Positions 1-4,749 of a stretch of 5,030 nt of DNA are shown piece by piece. The notes under the pieces are model-generated. The model saw only the letters and a program-made list of their open reading frames with translations, had not been told where the DNA came from and made no database searches. A program made the position numbers and the translations under genes. This stretch comes from Litorimonas sp039962885 (GTDB lineage: Bacteria > Pseudomonadota > Alphaproteobacteria > Caulobacterales > Maricaulaceae), in NCBI GenBank assembly GCA_039962885.1, contig JBDVGI010000017.1, forward strand, positions 1 through 5,030, written 5' to 3'. The stretch's first letter is position 1; each line of letters starts with the position of its first letter.

Positions 1-56
1 TCCAGAGAGAACTCGTAAAACAGCTTTGATGTTCCGCCGTCCAACTGTCCCATCAT
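1..56 (-). CDS. DDE transposase, N-terminal fragment cut by the window edge
   Basis: The first 18 codons are visible and read MMGQLDGGTSKLFYEFSL. The pattern MMG, then a short variable stretch, then LFY-F-L is characteristic of the N-terminus of IS1182/IS5-like transposases, where it precedes the helix-turn-helix region; this is recognised from family knowledge and not from a search. A GGAG Shine-Dalgarno sequence lies 7 bases before the ATG at 56-54 on the minus strand. A second ATG follows immediately. The catalytic domain is outside the window, so activity cannot be judged. The enzyme would move the insertion sequence whose end lies at 57-130. Confidence 0.6.
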   Translation of the reverse strand, partial: MMGQLDGGTSKLFYEFSL

Positions 57-130
57 GACCAATCTCCACACTTCTTATCTAAAACAAGTGAATCAGAAAC
101 AGGCGCTTGTGACTAGGAGTTTTTCAACAG
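1..130 (-). mobile_element. End of a partial insertion sequence (probably IS1182/IS5-like)
   Basis: The element runs leftwards out of the window. Its edge is placed near base 130 because, read on the minus strand, the sequence begins CTGTTGAAAAACTCC, which resembles the GTTGAAAAA-type ends of IS1182-group elements, and because repeat site A resumes at base 131. About 75 bases of non-coding end lie between this edge and the transposase start at base 56. The other terminal repeat is outside the window, so the exact end and the target duplication cannot be checked. The family name rests on the end sequence and the transposase N-terminus only. Confidence 0.55.
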
Positions 131-152
131 TATTGCCCAAAATAGGACGCTC
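131..152 (+). repeat. Repeat site A, truncated (right 22 bases of a 34-bp dyad)
   Basis: This matches the right part of intact site B at 17 of 22 positions, including the block AGGACGCT and the central GCCCAAA. The left arm is missing and is replaced by the insertion sequence ending near base 130. It lies 30 bases beyond the stop codon of the leftward lipoprotein gene, so sites A and B bracket that gene in the same orientation. Confidence 0.6.
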
Positions 153-181
153 AAAACACTATAGATTTGAGGTCACAAATT

Positions 182-1000
182 TTAATGTTCTGTTTTCCAG
201 ACTTGAGGGACTAAAGGCTTTGATGCCGTATAAGTTGGGACGGTATAGACACAATCAAAATTCTTGGTGTCGACATCGCAATTCATTCCGTCAGTGGCTA
301 GGGCCTGGGACGAAGCAGGTACAGTGTTCTTTTTGCAGTCTCCCACACTTGCACACATAAAAGCTTCACCAGCTTTTCTAGGAACGATAAGAACGGAAAT
401 AGATTTAGTGCTTAGACGTGCCGCGAAAGCAGTAGTCGTCTGTCCTCCAAAAGTATAATTCCCTTTTCTCGCATGTAGGTTTCCAGTTACCACAACAACT
501 TCATATCCTTCAGATGCCACAGCCTCTATGCGGTTAGCCACAAGGCCTTCCCAAACGTTAGAGTCCCAATCGTCATTGGCGCGACCATGACCGTTCTCAA
601 TCCCAAACACTTTTATAGTCTTATCGGCTAGTAGATTGTTGAGGGTCGCGACGAGCCCGCTTGAAATTCGTCCCTCAACCATTCCCGAATAATCACATGG
701 TCTCTCATTATCTCCAGGGAGTGATAGCAAAAGGTTATTAGGTATTGCACGCGAAAGTGCACAGTTTGGCACCTCTAATCCGATGGCAACAGGGCCACGC
801 AATTTAGACGTCGCAACGGTCTCGTTAAGAATCGAAGAAATTTCTTGAGTACCATGAAATTCACCCAATATGGTTACGACACCAACTTCAGATTCAACAT
901 TCAAACCAAGGCTTTTTGATTTGCAGCCTTGCAAGCCCAACATTAGAAAAAAAACTGCAAAAGTGGCAAATAAGGTGTGAGAAAAGTGGAGAATTGGCAT
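182..1000 (-). CDS. Putative lipoprotein of the Tiki/ChaN/EreA-like superfamily
   Basis: This 272-residue protein starts with a hydrophobic signal peptide (about residues 9-25) ending in the lipobox L23-Q24-G25-C26, so Cys26 is the probable lipidated residue and the mature protein is exported. The mature part carries two hallmark motifs of the Tiki/TraB/ChaN/erythromycin-esterase-like superfamily: GEFHGTQE at 46-53 near the N-terminus and GNLHA at 173-177 near the C-terminal half. In this superfamily such Glu/His motifs form a metal- or haem-related active or binding site. A conserved-looking GLEVP (74-78) and a helix containing RIEA (157-160) fit the same fold. Six further cysteines (80, 102, 216, 222, 241, 250) suggest disulfides and a periplasmic location. 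The substrate is unknown; haem binding, protease and esterase activities are all known in relatives. The ATG at 1000 is needed for the signal peptide, although its Shine-Dalgarno sequence (GAAAG) is weak. The gene stands alone between repeat sites A and B. Confidence 0.75.
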   Translation of the reverse strand: MPILHFSHTLFATFAVFFLMLGLQGCKSKSLGLNVESEVGVVTILGEFHGTQEISSILNETVATSKLRGPVAIGLEVPNCALSRAIPNNLLLSLPGDNERPCDYSGMVEGRISSGLVATLNNLLADKTIKVFGIENGHGRANDDWDSNVWEGLVANRIEAVASEGYEVVVVTGNLHARKGNYTFGGQTTTAFAARLSTKSISVLIVPRKAGEAFMCASVGDCKKNTVPASSQALATDGMNCDVDTKNFDCVYTVPTYTASKPLVPQVWKTEH

Positions 1001-1094
1001 TAGTGATCTTTCAGATTAGGGGTTATTTCTACAGGTGAAAGCCTCAGGTACAAAGGGAAACTTAGTATCGTCCTTGCCGCAAAATTAAGATTGT
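1001..1094. other. Upstream region of the lipoprotein gene
   Basis: This intergenic stretch should hold the leftward promoter of the lipoprotein gene. A weak candidate on the minus strand is TTGTAC and TAGAAA separated by 16 bases, but it is far from consensus and is not annotated as a promoter. No ORF with a convincing start was found here. Confidence 0.3.
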
Positions 1095-1128
1095 TGAGCG
1101 GCTTAAAATCGCCCAAAGAAGGACGCTG
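1095..1128 (+). repeat. Repeat site B, intact 34-bp imperfect dyad
   Basis: The left 19 bases are TGAGCGGCTTAAAATCGCC, identical to site D, and the right arm is AGGACGCTG. The arms AGCGGCTT and AGGACGCT can pair at six Watson-Crick positions plus one G-T, with one mismatch, around an AT-rich then GC-rich centre. Over 34 bases it matches site D at 30 positions. It lies between the lipoprotein gene and the DUF6881 gene, outside any convincing reading frame. Confidence 0.75.
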
Positions 1129-1132
1129 GTAA

Positions 1133-1187
1133 TGTTTACAATGACTGATTAAACCACAACTCTATTTAAGGCACTCAATAGTAAACA
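1133..1187. repeat. Spaced inverted repeat TGTTTAC / GTAAACA
   Basis: TGTTTAC at 1133-1139 and GTAAACA at 1181-1187 are exact reverse complements separated by 41 bases. The pair sits between site B and the end of the DUF6881 gene. It could be a binding site pair or chance; no function is assigned. Confidence 0.3.
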
Positions 1188-1200
1188 GGTCCTGAAACCC

Positions 1201-1215
1201 AGCTCAAGATGAGCT
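1201..1215 (-). terminator. Possible weak terminator hairpin of the DUF6881 gene
   Basis: AGCTCA and TGAGCT form a perfect 6-bp stem with a 3-base loop, overlapping the stop codon of the leftward DUF6881 gene. Downstream on the minus strand the sequence is GGGTTTC, so there is no good U-tract. It may stabilise the transcript end rather than terminate efficiently. Confidence 0.3.
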
Positions 1216-1516
1216 AGAGTTTAAGTGGCTTATCGATACTTTTTTCGTATAAGGACTCAAATTCCAATGCTTCGATTAAGTCAAATTCCCAATCTGCCGT
1301 CAATTCCCTAAACGAACCGTTCACCAAAGAGGTAAACTTTCCTCCGTAACGAGCTTCCAATTCAAAATTGTTCCGCTCCAATCTGCCATCGGGGTAGATG
1401 TCGACGGTTCTCAATACGCAGTCTGTTTCAATATCAACCGCATATATTAATAACTTAGGTTCGCCGTCAGGTATTACTTCTTCTGGCCATAGACCACGAT
1501 AGTATTTGAGGTTCAC
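1214..1516 (-). CDS. DUF6881 domain-containing protein (small, possibly immunity-like)
   Basis: The 100-residue product starts MNLKYYRGLWPEE and consists of one domain that resembles DUF6881: a short opening strand, a Glu/Pro-rich turn, then VLRTVDIYPDGRLER (residues 35-49), a glycine-bearing segment, and an acidic C-terminus with EFDLIEALEFESLY. Family members are about this length. The start chosen is GTG at 1516, because GGAG lies 6 bases upstream and the domain begins there. A longer in-frame ATG at 1639 lies inside the IS30 terminal repeat and would add 41 residues without domain character. Function is unproven; DUF6881 genes are often isolated small genes in accessory regions and some lie near toxin genes, so an immunity role is a guess. 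The gene sits between sites B and C, and the IS30 insertion 112 bases upstream may have separated it from its original promoter. Confidence 0.75.
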   Translation of the reverse strand: MNLKYYRGLWPEEVIPDGEPKLLIYAVDIETDCVLRTVDIYPDGRLERNNFELEARYGGKFTSLVNGSFRELTADWEFDLIEALEFESLYEKSIDKPLKL

Positions 1517-1609
1517 ATTCCACTCCAAAAACAAGAGACGTAGGATGTTTAGGCCAAGATTATATGAAAAGCCAAATAATTGTGTCTGGGCTGGATCTGA
1601 GGATAAAAC

Positions 1610-1627
1610 TGAGCGTCCTAAAATCGC
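1610..1627 (+). repeat. Repeat site C, left half (split by IS30)
   Basis: TGAGCGTCCTAAAATCGC matches the left 18 bases of site D at 16 positions, and the preceding AAAAC is also shared with D. The IS30-family element begins one or two bases later. Its right half lies at 2848-2863 on the other side of the element. Confidence 0.7.
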
Positions 1628-1628
1628 T

Positions 1629-1655
1629 TGCGGTTTCAATTGGTCGTCGCAACAC
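1629..1655 (+). repeat. IS30-family left terminal inverted repeat
   Basis: This begins TGCGGTTTCAATTGG and ends GTCGCAACAC. It matches the reverse complement of 2821-2847 at 26 of 27 bases; the only difference is T versus C at the thirteenth base. Confidence 0.9.
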
Positions 1656-1685
1656 TTTAGTATTTCACTAAACTGGAGTGAGCAG

Positions 1686-2840
1686 ATGAGACGTCGGATA
1701 TATTATTCAGCCCAGCAACGTGTTGAGATTTGGGACAGATGGAAGCGGGGCGAGTCAGCGCATGAGATAGGTCGATTGTTTGACCGACCCCATTCTTCTA
1801 TATTTAAAATTCTTATGAAGACAGGTGGATTACGCCCGCCAGAACGAAAGCGTTCACGGTTAGCCCTCACGCTTGCGGAGCGTGAAGAGATATCGCGCGG
1901 CCTTGTAGCCGGCCTATCAATGAGGTCTATAGCTGCTAAGTTATGCCGTGCAGTCTCAACGATTAGCCGAGAGATTAAACGTAATGGTGGCCGTCGCCGC
2001 TACCGCGCTGTGCGGGCTGACAGGCTCGCCTGGAGCCAAGCATTGCGGCCCAAACCGTGTAAGTTACTCTTGGAGGCTCGACTACGACGCGCCGTTATTA
2101 TAAAATTGCAGCGCTATTGGTCACCACAACAAATCGCAGGCTGGCTTAAGCGCAGCTATCCAGACCTGGAGGACATGCACATCTCCCATGAGACAATCTA
2201 TAAAACGCTCTATGTGCAGGCCCGCGGAGCCTTAAAGAAAGAGCTTATCCAGTATCTACGGGAAAAACGAAGGCTGCGCCGCTCCCGTTACGCCAAGCAA
2301 AAAACGGATAAGCGCGGGCAGATAAAGGACGCGGTCTCTATCAGTGAACGCCCTGCCGAAGCCGATGACCGCGCTGTACCGGGGCATTGGGAAGGTGATT
2401 TGATAGCAGGGTCCAATTCAAGCTTTATTGCGACATTGGTGGAACGTCATTCGCGCTATGTTATGCTCGTTAAGGTCCCGAGTAAGGATACGTTGACAGT
2501 CGTGAATGCGTTAATAAAGCACTCCAAGAAGCTCCCGGCTGAGCTTTATAAGTCCCTGACATGGGACCGAGGCAAAGAGCTTGCCGATCATAAACGCTTT
2601 ACCTTGAAGACCAATATCGATGTGTTCTTCTGCGACCCGCAAAGCCCGTGGCAACGCGGCAGTAATGAGAACACCAATAGGCTGTTGCGCCAATACTTCC
2701 CCAAGGGCACGGACTTATCTGTCCATAGCCAAGCCAAGTTAAATGCGGTAGCAAGGCAGCTTAACGAGCGTCCCAGAAAGACCCTCGAATATGAAACACC
2801 GGCCGAACGGTTTGACCAATGTGTTGCGACGACCGATTGA
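1686..2840 (+). CDS. IS30-family transposase (DD(33)E)
   Basis: This 384-residue enzyme cuts and joins the ends of its own insertion sequence. The N-terminal third holds two helix-turn-helix-like regions (about 7-45 and 61-98, the latter with LTLAEREEIS and STISREIKRNGG), which in this family bind the terminal repeats. The catalytic core follows with D238 in GHWEGDLI, D294 in LTWDRG and E328 in GSNENTNRLLRQYFPKG. The 33-residue spacing between D294 and E328 is the IS30 signature. The C-terminus LNERPRKTLEYETPAERF is also typical. The length fits intact family members. The ATG at 1686 is chosen because GGAG lies 7 bases upstream; an upstream in-frame ATG at 1506 lies outside the element, in the DUF6881 gene, and is not credible. 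All catalytic residues are present, so the enzyme is probably functional. Confidence 0.95.
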   Translation: MRRRIYYSAQQRVEIWDRWKRGESAHEIGRLFDRPHSSIFKILMKTGGLRPPERKRSRLALTLAEREEISRGLVAGLSMRSIAAKLCRAVSTISREIKRNGGRRRYRAVRADRLAWSQALRPKPCKLLLEARLRRAVIIKLQRYWSPQQIAGWLKRSYPDLEDMHISHETIYKTLYVQARGALKKELIQYLREKRRLRRSRYAKQKTDKRGQIKDAVSISERPAEADDRAVPGHWEGDLIAGSNSSFIATLVERHSRYVMLVKVPSKDTLTVVNALIKHSKKLPAELYKSLTWDRGKELADHKRFTLKTNIDVFFCDPQSPWQRGSNENTNRLLRQYFPKGTDLSVHSQAKLNAVARQLNERPRKTLEYETPAERFDQCVATTD

Positions 2841-2847
2841 AACCGCA
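2821..2847 (-). repeat. IS30-family right terminal inverted repeat
   Basis: This is the partner of 1629-1655, with one mismatch in 27 bases. It overlaps the last codons and the TGA stop of the transposase gene. Confidence 0.9.
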
Positions 2848-2863
2848 CCAAAATAAGCCACTT
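2848..2863 (+). repeat. Repeat site C, right half (split by IS30)
   Basis: CCAAAATAAGCCACTT matches the corresponding part of site A at 12 of 16 positions, with CCAAAATA exact. Joined to 1610-1627 it gives a 34-bp site with the same centre (AAAATCGCCC) as site B. The following GCTAAG is also found just after site D. Confidence 0.5.
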
Positions 2864-2889
2864 GCTAAGGTTCGCTTTGGGGATGTAGG

Positions 2890-3054
2890 ATGAATTTACA
2901 TAGAAACATTGACATAATGATTGACCCGAAAGCACAGCTCTCAGCAAATTTAAAAGGTTCCGTCCAAGTGTCATTTAAGGAAGTCCTAAATAGAGGTATC
3001 AACTTATTTTGTGATGCAGCTGATTATTTAGGCGTAACTTATACACCGAGGTAA
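2890..3054 (+). CDS. Small hypothetical protein, 54 residues
   Basis: The frame starts at ATG 2890 with the purine-rich sequence GGGGA 7 bases upstream and ends in TAA 2 bases before the next gene, so the two are probably co-transcribed and translationally linked. The product begins MNLHRNIDIMIDPKAQ and ends GINLFCDAADYLGVTYTPR, and has a soluble, mixed-charge composition without a signal peptide or membrane segment. It is not recognised as any family. It could be a small antidote or regulator of the following membrane protein, or the tail of a larger gene whose front was removed; an in-frame stop at 2866-2868 closes the frame upstream, outside the IS30 element. Coding status is supported by the ribosome-binding site, tight spacing and protein-like composition only. 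Confidence 0.5.
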   Translation: MNLHRNIDIMIDPKAQLSANLKGSVQVSFKEVLNRGINLFCDAADYLGVTYTPR

Positions 3055-3056
3055 AA

Positions 3057-3566
3057 ATGTTACGAATGTTCTGGCAACATATTTTCGGAAAAATTCAAAA
3101 CGTTGAAGAATACAAAATTGCTGATGTGAATCAAAATTTGGAATGGTCTAAATTGAGTGAGGATTTCGAGGATAATTTTAAACTGCGAGGAAAAAAATAC
3201 GTAGGGCGGATTTATGAAGAAGGATTTGACCTACAATTAAACAAAGTCAATATGCTCCCTTTTATTCCACTGGTTGAAGTACGTAAAAAGGGAAACCAGA
3301 TATTTGGCCGTATAGAATACGGTCGTCTTGCTAAGACAACGCAGATATATTGGAATTCAATATTTACCTATGGCGTATTTATGTTTTTACTTGGTTCATT
3401 TCTTCAATGGGTGGATCCGCGCAAATCCAATGACCCCGTCATTGGTGGTTTAATTACATCATTTATTATTCTGTGCATACTGCTCTTTTTTTTATACCAT
3501 CGAAAAGTCTTGTGGAGTTTGTCAATCGAAGAAAGTAAAAAATGCGTTTATCAAATATTGCATTAG
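3057..3566 (+). CDS. Hypothetical membrane protein with two C-terminal helices
   Basis: The 169-residue product has a soluble N-terminal part (1-98) and two hydrophobic segments, about 100-119 (SIFTYGVFMFLLGSFLQW) and 127-147 (rich in I, L and F), separated by a short polar loop with DPRKSND. It probably sits in the inner membrane with both ends on the same side. The stretch from GKKYVGRIYEEGFDL (45-59) to GNQIFGRIEYG (79-89) looks like a small beta domain seen in uncharacterised two-helix proteins, where a G-x-I/V-x-x-x-G-F strand precedes the membrane part. No function is recognised. The start is well supported: GAGG lies 6 bases upstream of the ATG, overlapping the end of the 54-residue ORF. 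Together the two genes form the cargo between sites C and D. An immunity role would fit the Hint remnant downstream but is speculative. Confidence 0.7.
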   Translation: MLRMFWQHIFGKIQNVEEYKIADVNQNLEWSKLSEDFEDNFKLRGKKYVGRIYEEGFDLQLNKVNMLPFIPLVEVRKKGNQIFGRIEYGRLAKTTQIYWNSIFTYGVFMFLLGSFLQWVDPRKSNDPVIGGLITSFIILCILLFFLYHRKVLWSLSIEESKKCVYQILH

Positions 3567-3586
3567 AATATTGAAATGGTGTGTGA

Positions 3587-3718
3587 GTCATTGGCGCTTG
3601 TTTCACCGCTAAAACGCCCGTGCACACACCGCATGGCCTAAAACGGATCGACGAAATTAAGGTTGGCGATTGGGGCACAATTCCGCGTAGTCTTGATGCG
3701 GCGTCAGCAAGAGGATGA
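3587..3718 (+). pseudogene. Hint (hedgehog/intein) domain remnant, probable polymorphic-toxin fragment
   Basis: The frame between TGA at 3584 and TGA at 3716 reads GACFTAKTPVHTPHG followed by LKRIDEIKVGDWG. This matches the opening block of Hint domains: a catalytic Cys followed by F-x-A-x-T-P-V-x-T-x-x-G, then a two- to three-residue link and I-x-x-I-x-V-G-D. In pretoxin-Hint proteins this autoprocessing domain sits just before the C-terminal toxin tip. Only about 43 residues remain. There is no start codon or ribosome-binding site, and the later Hint block with its conserved His is missing. The frame decays after VGDW, where downstream residues only loosely resemble a Hint continuation. The fragment is therefore a broken relic. 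It lies 20 bases after the membrane protein gene, in the position expected for a displaced toxin cassette. Confidence 0.65.
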
Positions 3719-3862
3719 TTAGCTTCTGGATTTAAAGGCCACACAGACTCCTAAAGTAGACTAAGCATCTAGAGTAAGCCTCTGGTGAGAGGCGATATAG
3801 TCTCTATTGCTGCCTTACCTGAGATAAGAGCCACTGTCTTTTTCCTCACAACAGCCCAAAAC
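3719..3862. other. Non-coding stretch with a small hairpin
   Basis: No supported gene lies between the Hint remnant and site D. A perfect 6-bp stem with a 4-base loop, GCCTCT-GGTG-AGAGGC, is at 3778-3793. It has no U-tract, so it is not a convincing terminator. The region may be decayed toxin sequence or carry an unrecognised RNA. Confidence 0.3.
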
Positions 3863-3896
3863 TGAGCGGCTTAAAATCGCCTCAACAAGGACACTG
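3863..3896 (+). repeat. Repeat site D, intact 34-bp imperfect dyad
   Basis: The left 19 bases are identical to site B and the whole matches B at 30 of 34 positions. The right arm reads AGGACACTG. It is the last copy in the window and lies directly before the terminator and the recombinase operon. Confidence 0.75.
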
Positions 3897-3900
3897 AGCT

Positions 3901-3920
3901 AAGACCCCCTTTGGGGTTTT
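3901..3920 (+). terminator. Rho-independent terminator-like hairpin
   Basis: ACCCC at 3904-3908 pairs with GGGGT at 3913-3917 around a 4-base loop (CTTT). The flanking AAG and TTT extend the stem to 8 pairs including one G-T. The final TTTT serves as a short U-tract. It would insulate the recombinase operon from transcription coming from the cassette region. Confidence 0.55.
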
Positions 3921-4056
3921 AAATGACATTAGATGTATTCCACAAATGACTGGACTTCGTGTGTAAAGGAAGCGGTAGTGCGCTGCGGCCCGTGATGTGA
4001 GGGTCTTGTCTCGGTAGTAGCGACCACATGGTGTGGCCCTTCATACGGAGACTAAG
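3921..4056 (+). promoter_or_regulatory. Probable leader/promoter region of the recombinase operon
   Basis: This gene-free stretch between the terminator and the first operon gene must contain the operon promoter unless transcription reads through. No good -35/-10 pair was found. A compact inverted repeat, CCACA-TGG-TGTGG at 4024-4036, lies 10 bases before the GGAG Shine-Dalgarno sequence (4047-4050) and could be an operator or a translation-modulating hairpin. Confidence 0.35.
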
Positions 4057-4296
4057 ATGACAGACCAAAACTCAACATATATTAAAGCCCCGAGAGCAGG
4101 TACGAAGTTGGCAAAACTTGTAATGATGCTATCGCGCAAAGCCGGCGTTACGCTTGAGAAAGCCAGCACTACTCTTGGATGGCAAAAACATACTACAAGC
4201 GCTACATTCACGGGCTTACGTAAACGCGGCTATAATATTGAACGGCTTGATCGGTATAAGAAGCCGAGCGTATATGTCATCAAAGTTAGGGCTTAA
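4057..4296 (+). CDS. DUF3489 domain-containing small protein (putative DNA-binding)
   Basis: The 79-residue product carries the DUF3489 pattern over residues 15-77: GTKLAKLVMMLSRKAGVTLE, then GWQKHTTSATFTGLRKRG, then YVIKV. The arrangement of helices looks like a winged helix-turn-helix, so DNA binding is likely. The ATG at 4057 has GGAG 6 bases upstream and is preferred over an in-frame GTG at 4033, which would add 8 residues and lies inside a hairpin. It is the first gene of a tight operon: the next gene starts 3 bases after its stop. In Alphaproteobacteria such genes are typically found beside DUF2924 and recombinase genes, so a role in controlling or assisting the recombinase is plausible but unproven. 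Confidence 0.85.
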   Translation: MTDQNSTYIKAPRAGTKLAKLVMMLSRKAGVTLEKASTTLGWQKHTTSATFTGLRKRGYNIERLDRYKKPSVYVIKVRA

Positions 4297-4299
4297 GTC

Positions 4300-4746
4300 T
4301 TGCCCTCCCATGATCACCGCATTCATAACGATATCGTTAAACTTGACTGCCTAACCCGCTCTGAGCTGGTTTCTCAATGGACCTCGGTGTATGGCATGCG
4401 ACCTTTTAAAGGTGCGCGCAATTTGACCCTAATCAGAGGCCTTGCCTATCAATCTCAGAGTAAAAGCCTGGGAGGCTTAAAACCAAATGTGAGTAGACAG
4501 CTTCTGAAAATTGCGAAGACAGGAACGATTGCATCGCCATCAGCGAAAGCACCTACTCGGTTAAAGCCAAAGATCAAGCTAGGCTCTCAACTGGTTAGAG
4601 AATGGAACGGTAGAACCCATACTGTTCATGTGACTGATAAAGGCTATGTTATGAGCGGCGTGACCTATGGCTCATTATCTGCGGCGGCTAAAGCCATTAC
4701 AGGCGCTCACTGGTCAGGGCCGCGCTTCTTCGGTGTGGCAGGATAG
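4300..4746 (+). CDS. DUF2924 domain-containing protein, recombinase-associated
   Basis: The 148-residue product matches DUF2924 along its length. The N-terminal part has LTRSELVSQWTSVYG (18-32) and LIRGLAYQSQSKSLGGL (44-60). After a basic linker rich in Lys, Pro and Ala comes the C-terminal block LVREWNGRTHTVHV (98-111), then YGSLSAAAKAITGAHWSGP (123-141) and RFFG. This family is usually encoded immediately before a large serine recombinase, as here, but its molecular role is not established. It probably acts on DNA or on the recombinase, judging by charge and context. The start is taken as TTG at 4300, the only one leaving the N-terminal domain complete, with AGGG 8 bases upstream. The recombinase ATG follows 3 bases after its stop. 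Confidence 0.88.
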   Translation: MPSHDHRIHNDIVKLDCLTRSELVSQWTSVYGMRPFKGARNLTLIRGLAYQSQSKSLGGLKPNVSRQLLKIAKTGTIASPSAKAPTRLKPKIKLGSQLVREWNGRTHTVHVTDKGYVMSGVTYGSLSAAAKAITGAHWSGPRFFGVAG

Positions 4747-4749
4747 TTT

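Larger units (their letters stand above)
1629..2847 (+). mobile_element. Complete IS30-family insertion sequence
   Basis: The element is about 1.22 kb and is bounded by 27-bp inverted repeats (1629-1655 and 2821-2847) that differ at one position. It carries a single transposase gene whose stop codon lies inside the right repeat. Both features are usual for IS30-family elements. No clear 2-3 bp target duplication flanks it: the left flank is CGCT and the right flank is CCAA. It sits in the centre of repeat site C. The near-perfect ends and intact transposase suggest a recent and possibly active copy. Confidence 0.9.

Noticed and set aside
55..458. Plus-strand reading frames at 55-360 and 264-458
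   Set aside because: They lie opposite the transposase end and the lipoprotein gene, show no domain character and lack convincing ribosome-binding sites.
1095..1128. Classical integron attC site
   Set aside because: Site B is preceded by GTTGAGC (1093-1099), which fits GTTRRRY, but no matching RYYYAAC partner lies at the expected opposite end, and C and D lack the GTT core. No tyrosine integrase gene is in the window.
1517..1639. 41-residue N-terminal extension of the DUF6881 protein
   Set aside because: The extra codons begin inside the IS30 terminal repeat and run across repeat site C. A GTG with a good Shine-Dalgarno sequence lies at the domain start.
1506..1685. 60-residue N-terminal extension of the IS30 transposase
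   Set aside because: It starts outside the element and overlaps the DUF6881 gene on the other strand. The ATG at 1686 has GGAG at the right distance and gives the usual family length.
2511..2974. Minus-strand frames inside and beyond the IS30 transposase
   Set aside because: They are antisense to an intact catalytic domain and cross the element's terminal repeat, so they are not conserved units.
3466..3744. Minus-strand frame of 92 codons
   Set aside because: It is antisense to the membrane protein end and to the Hint relic, whose plus-strand motif is far more convincing.
131..3896. CRISPR array
   Set aside because: The repeats are hundreds of bases apart with genes between them, and they vary in sequence. 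There are no short regular spacers and no cas genes.
3940..4056. tRNA or tmRNA gene as an integration target
   Set aside because: No cloverleaf arms, T-loop GTTCGA-type motif or CCA end could be found in this stretch.
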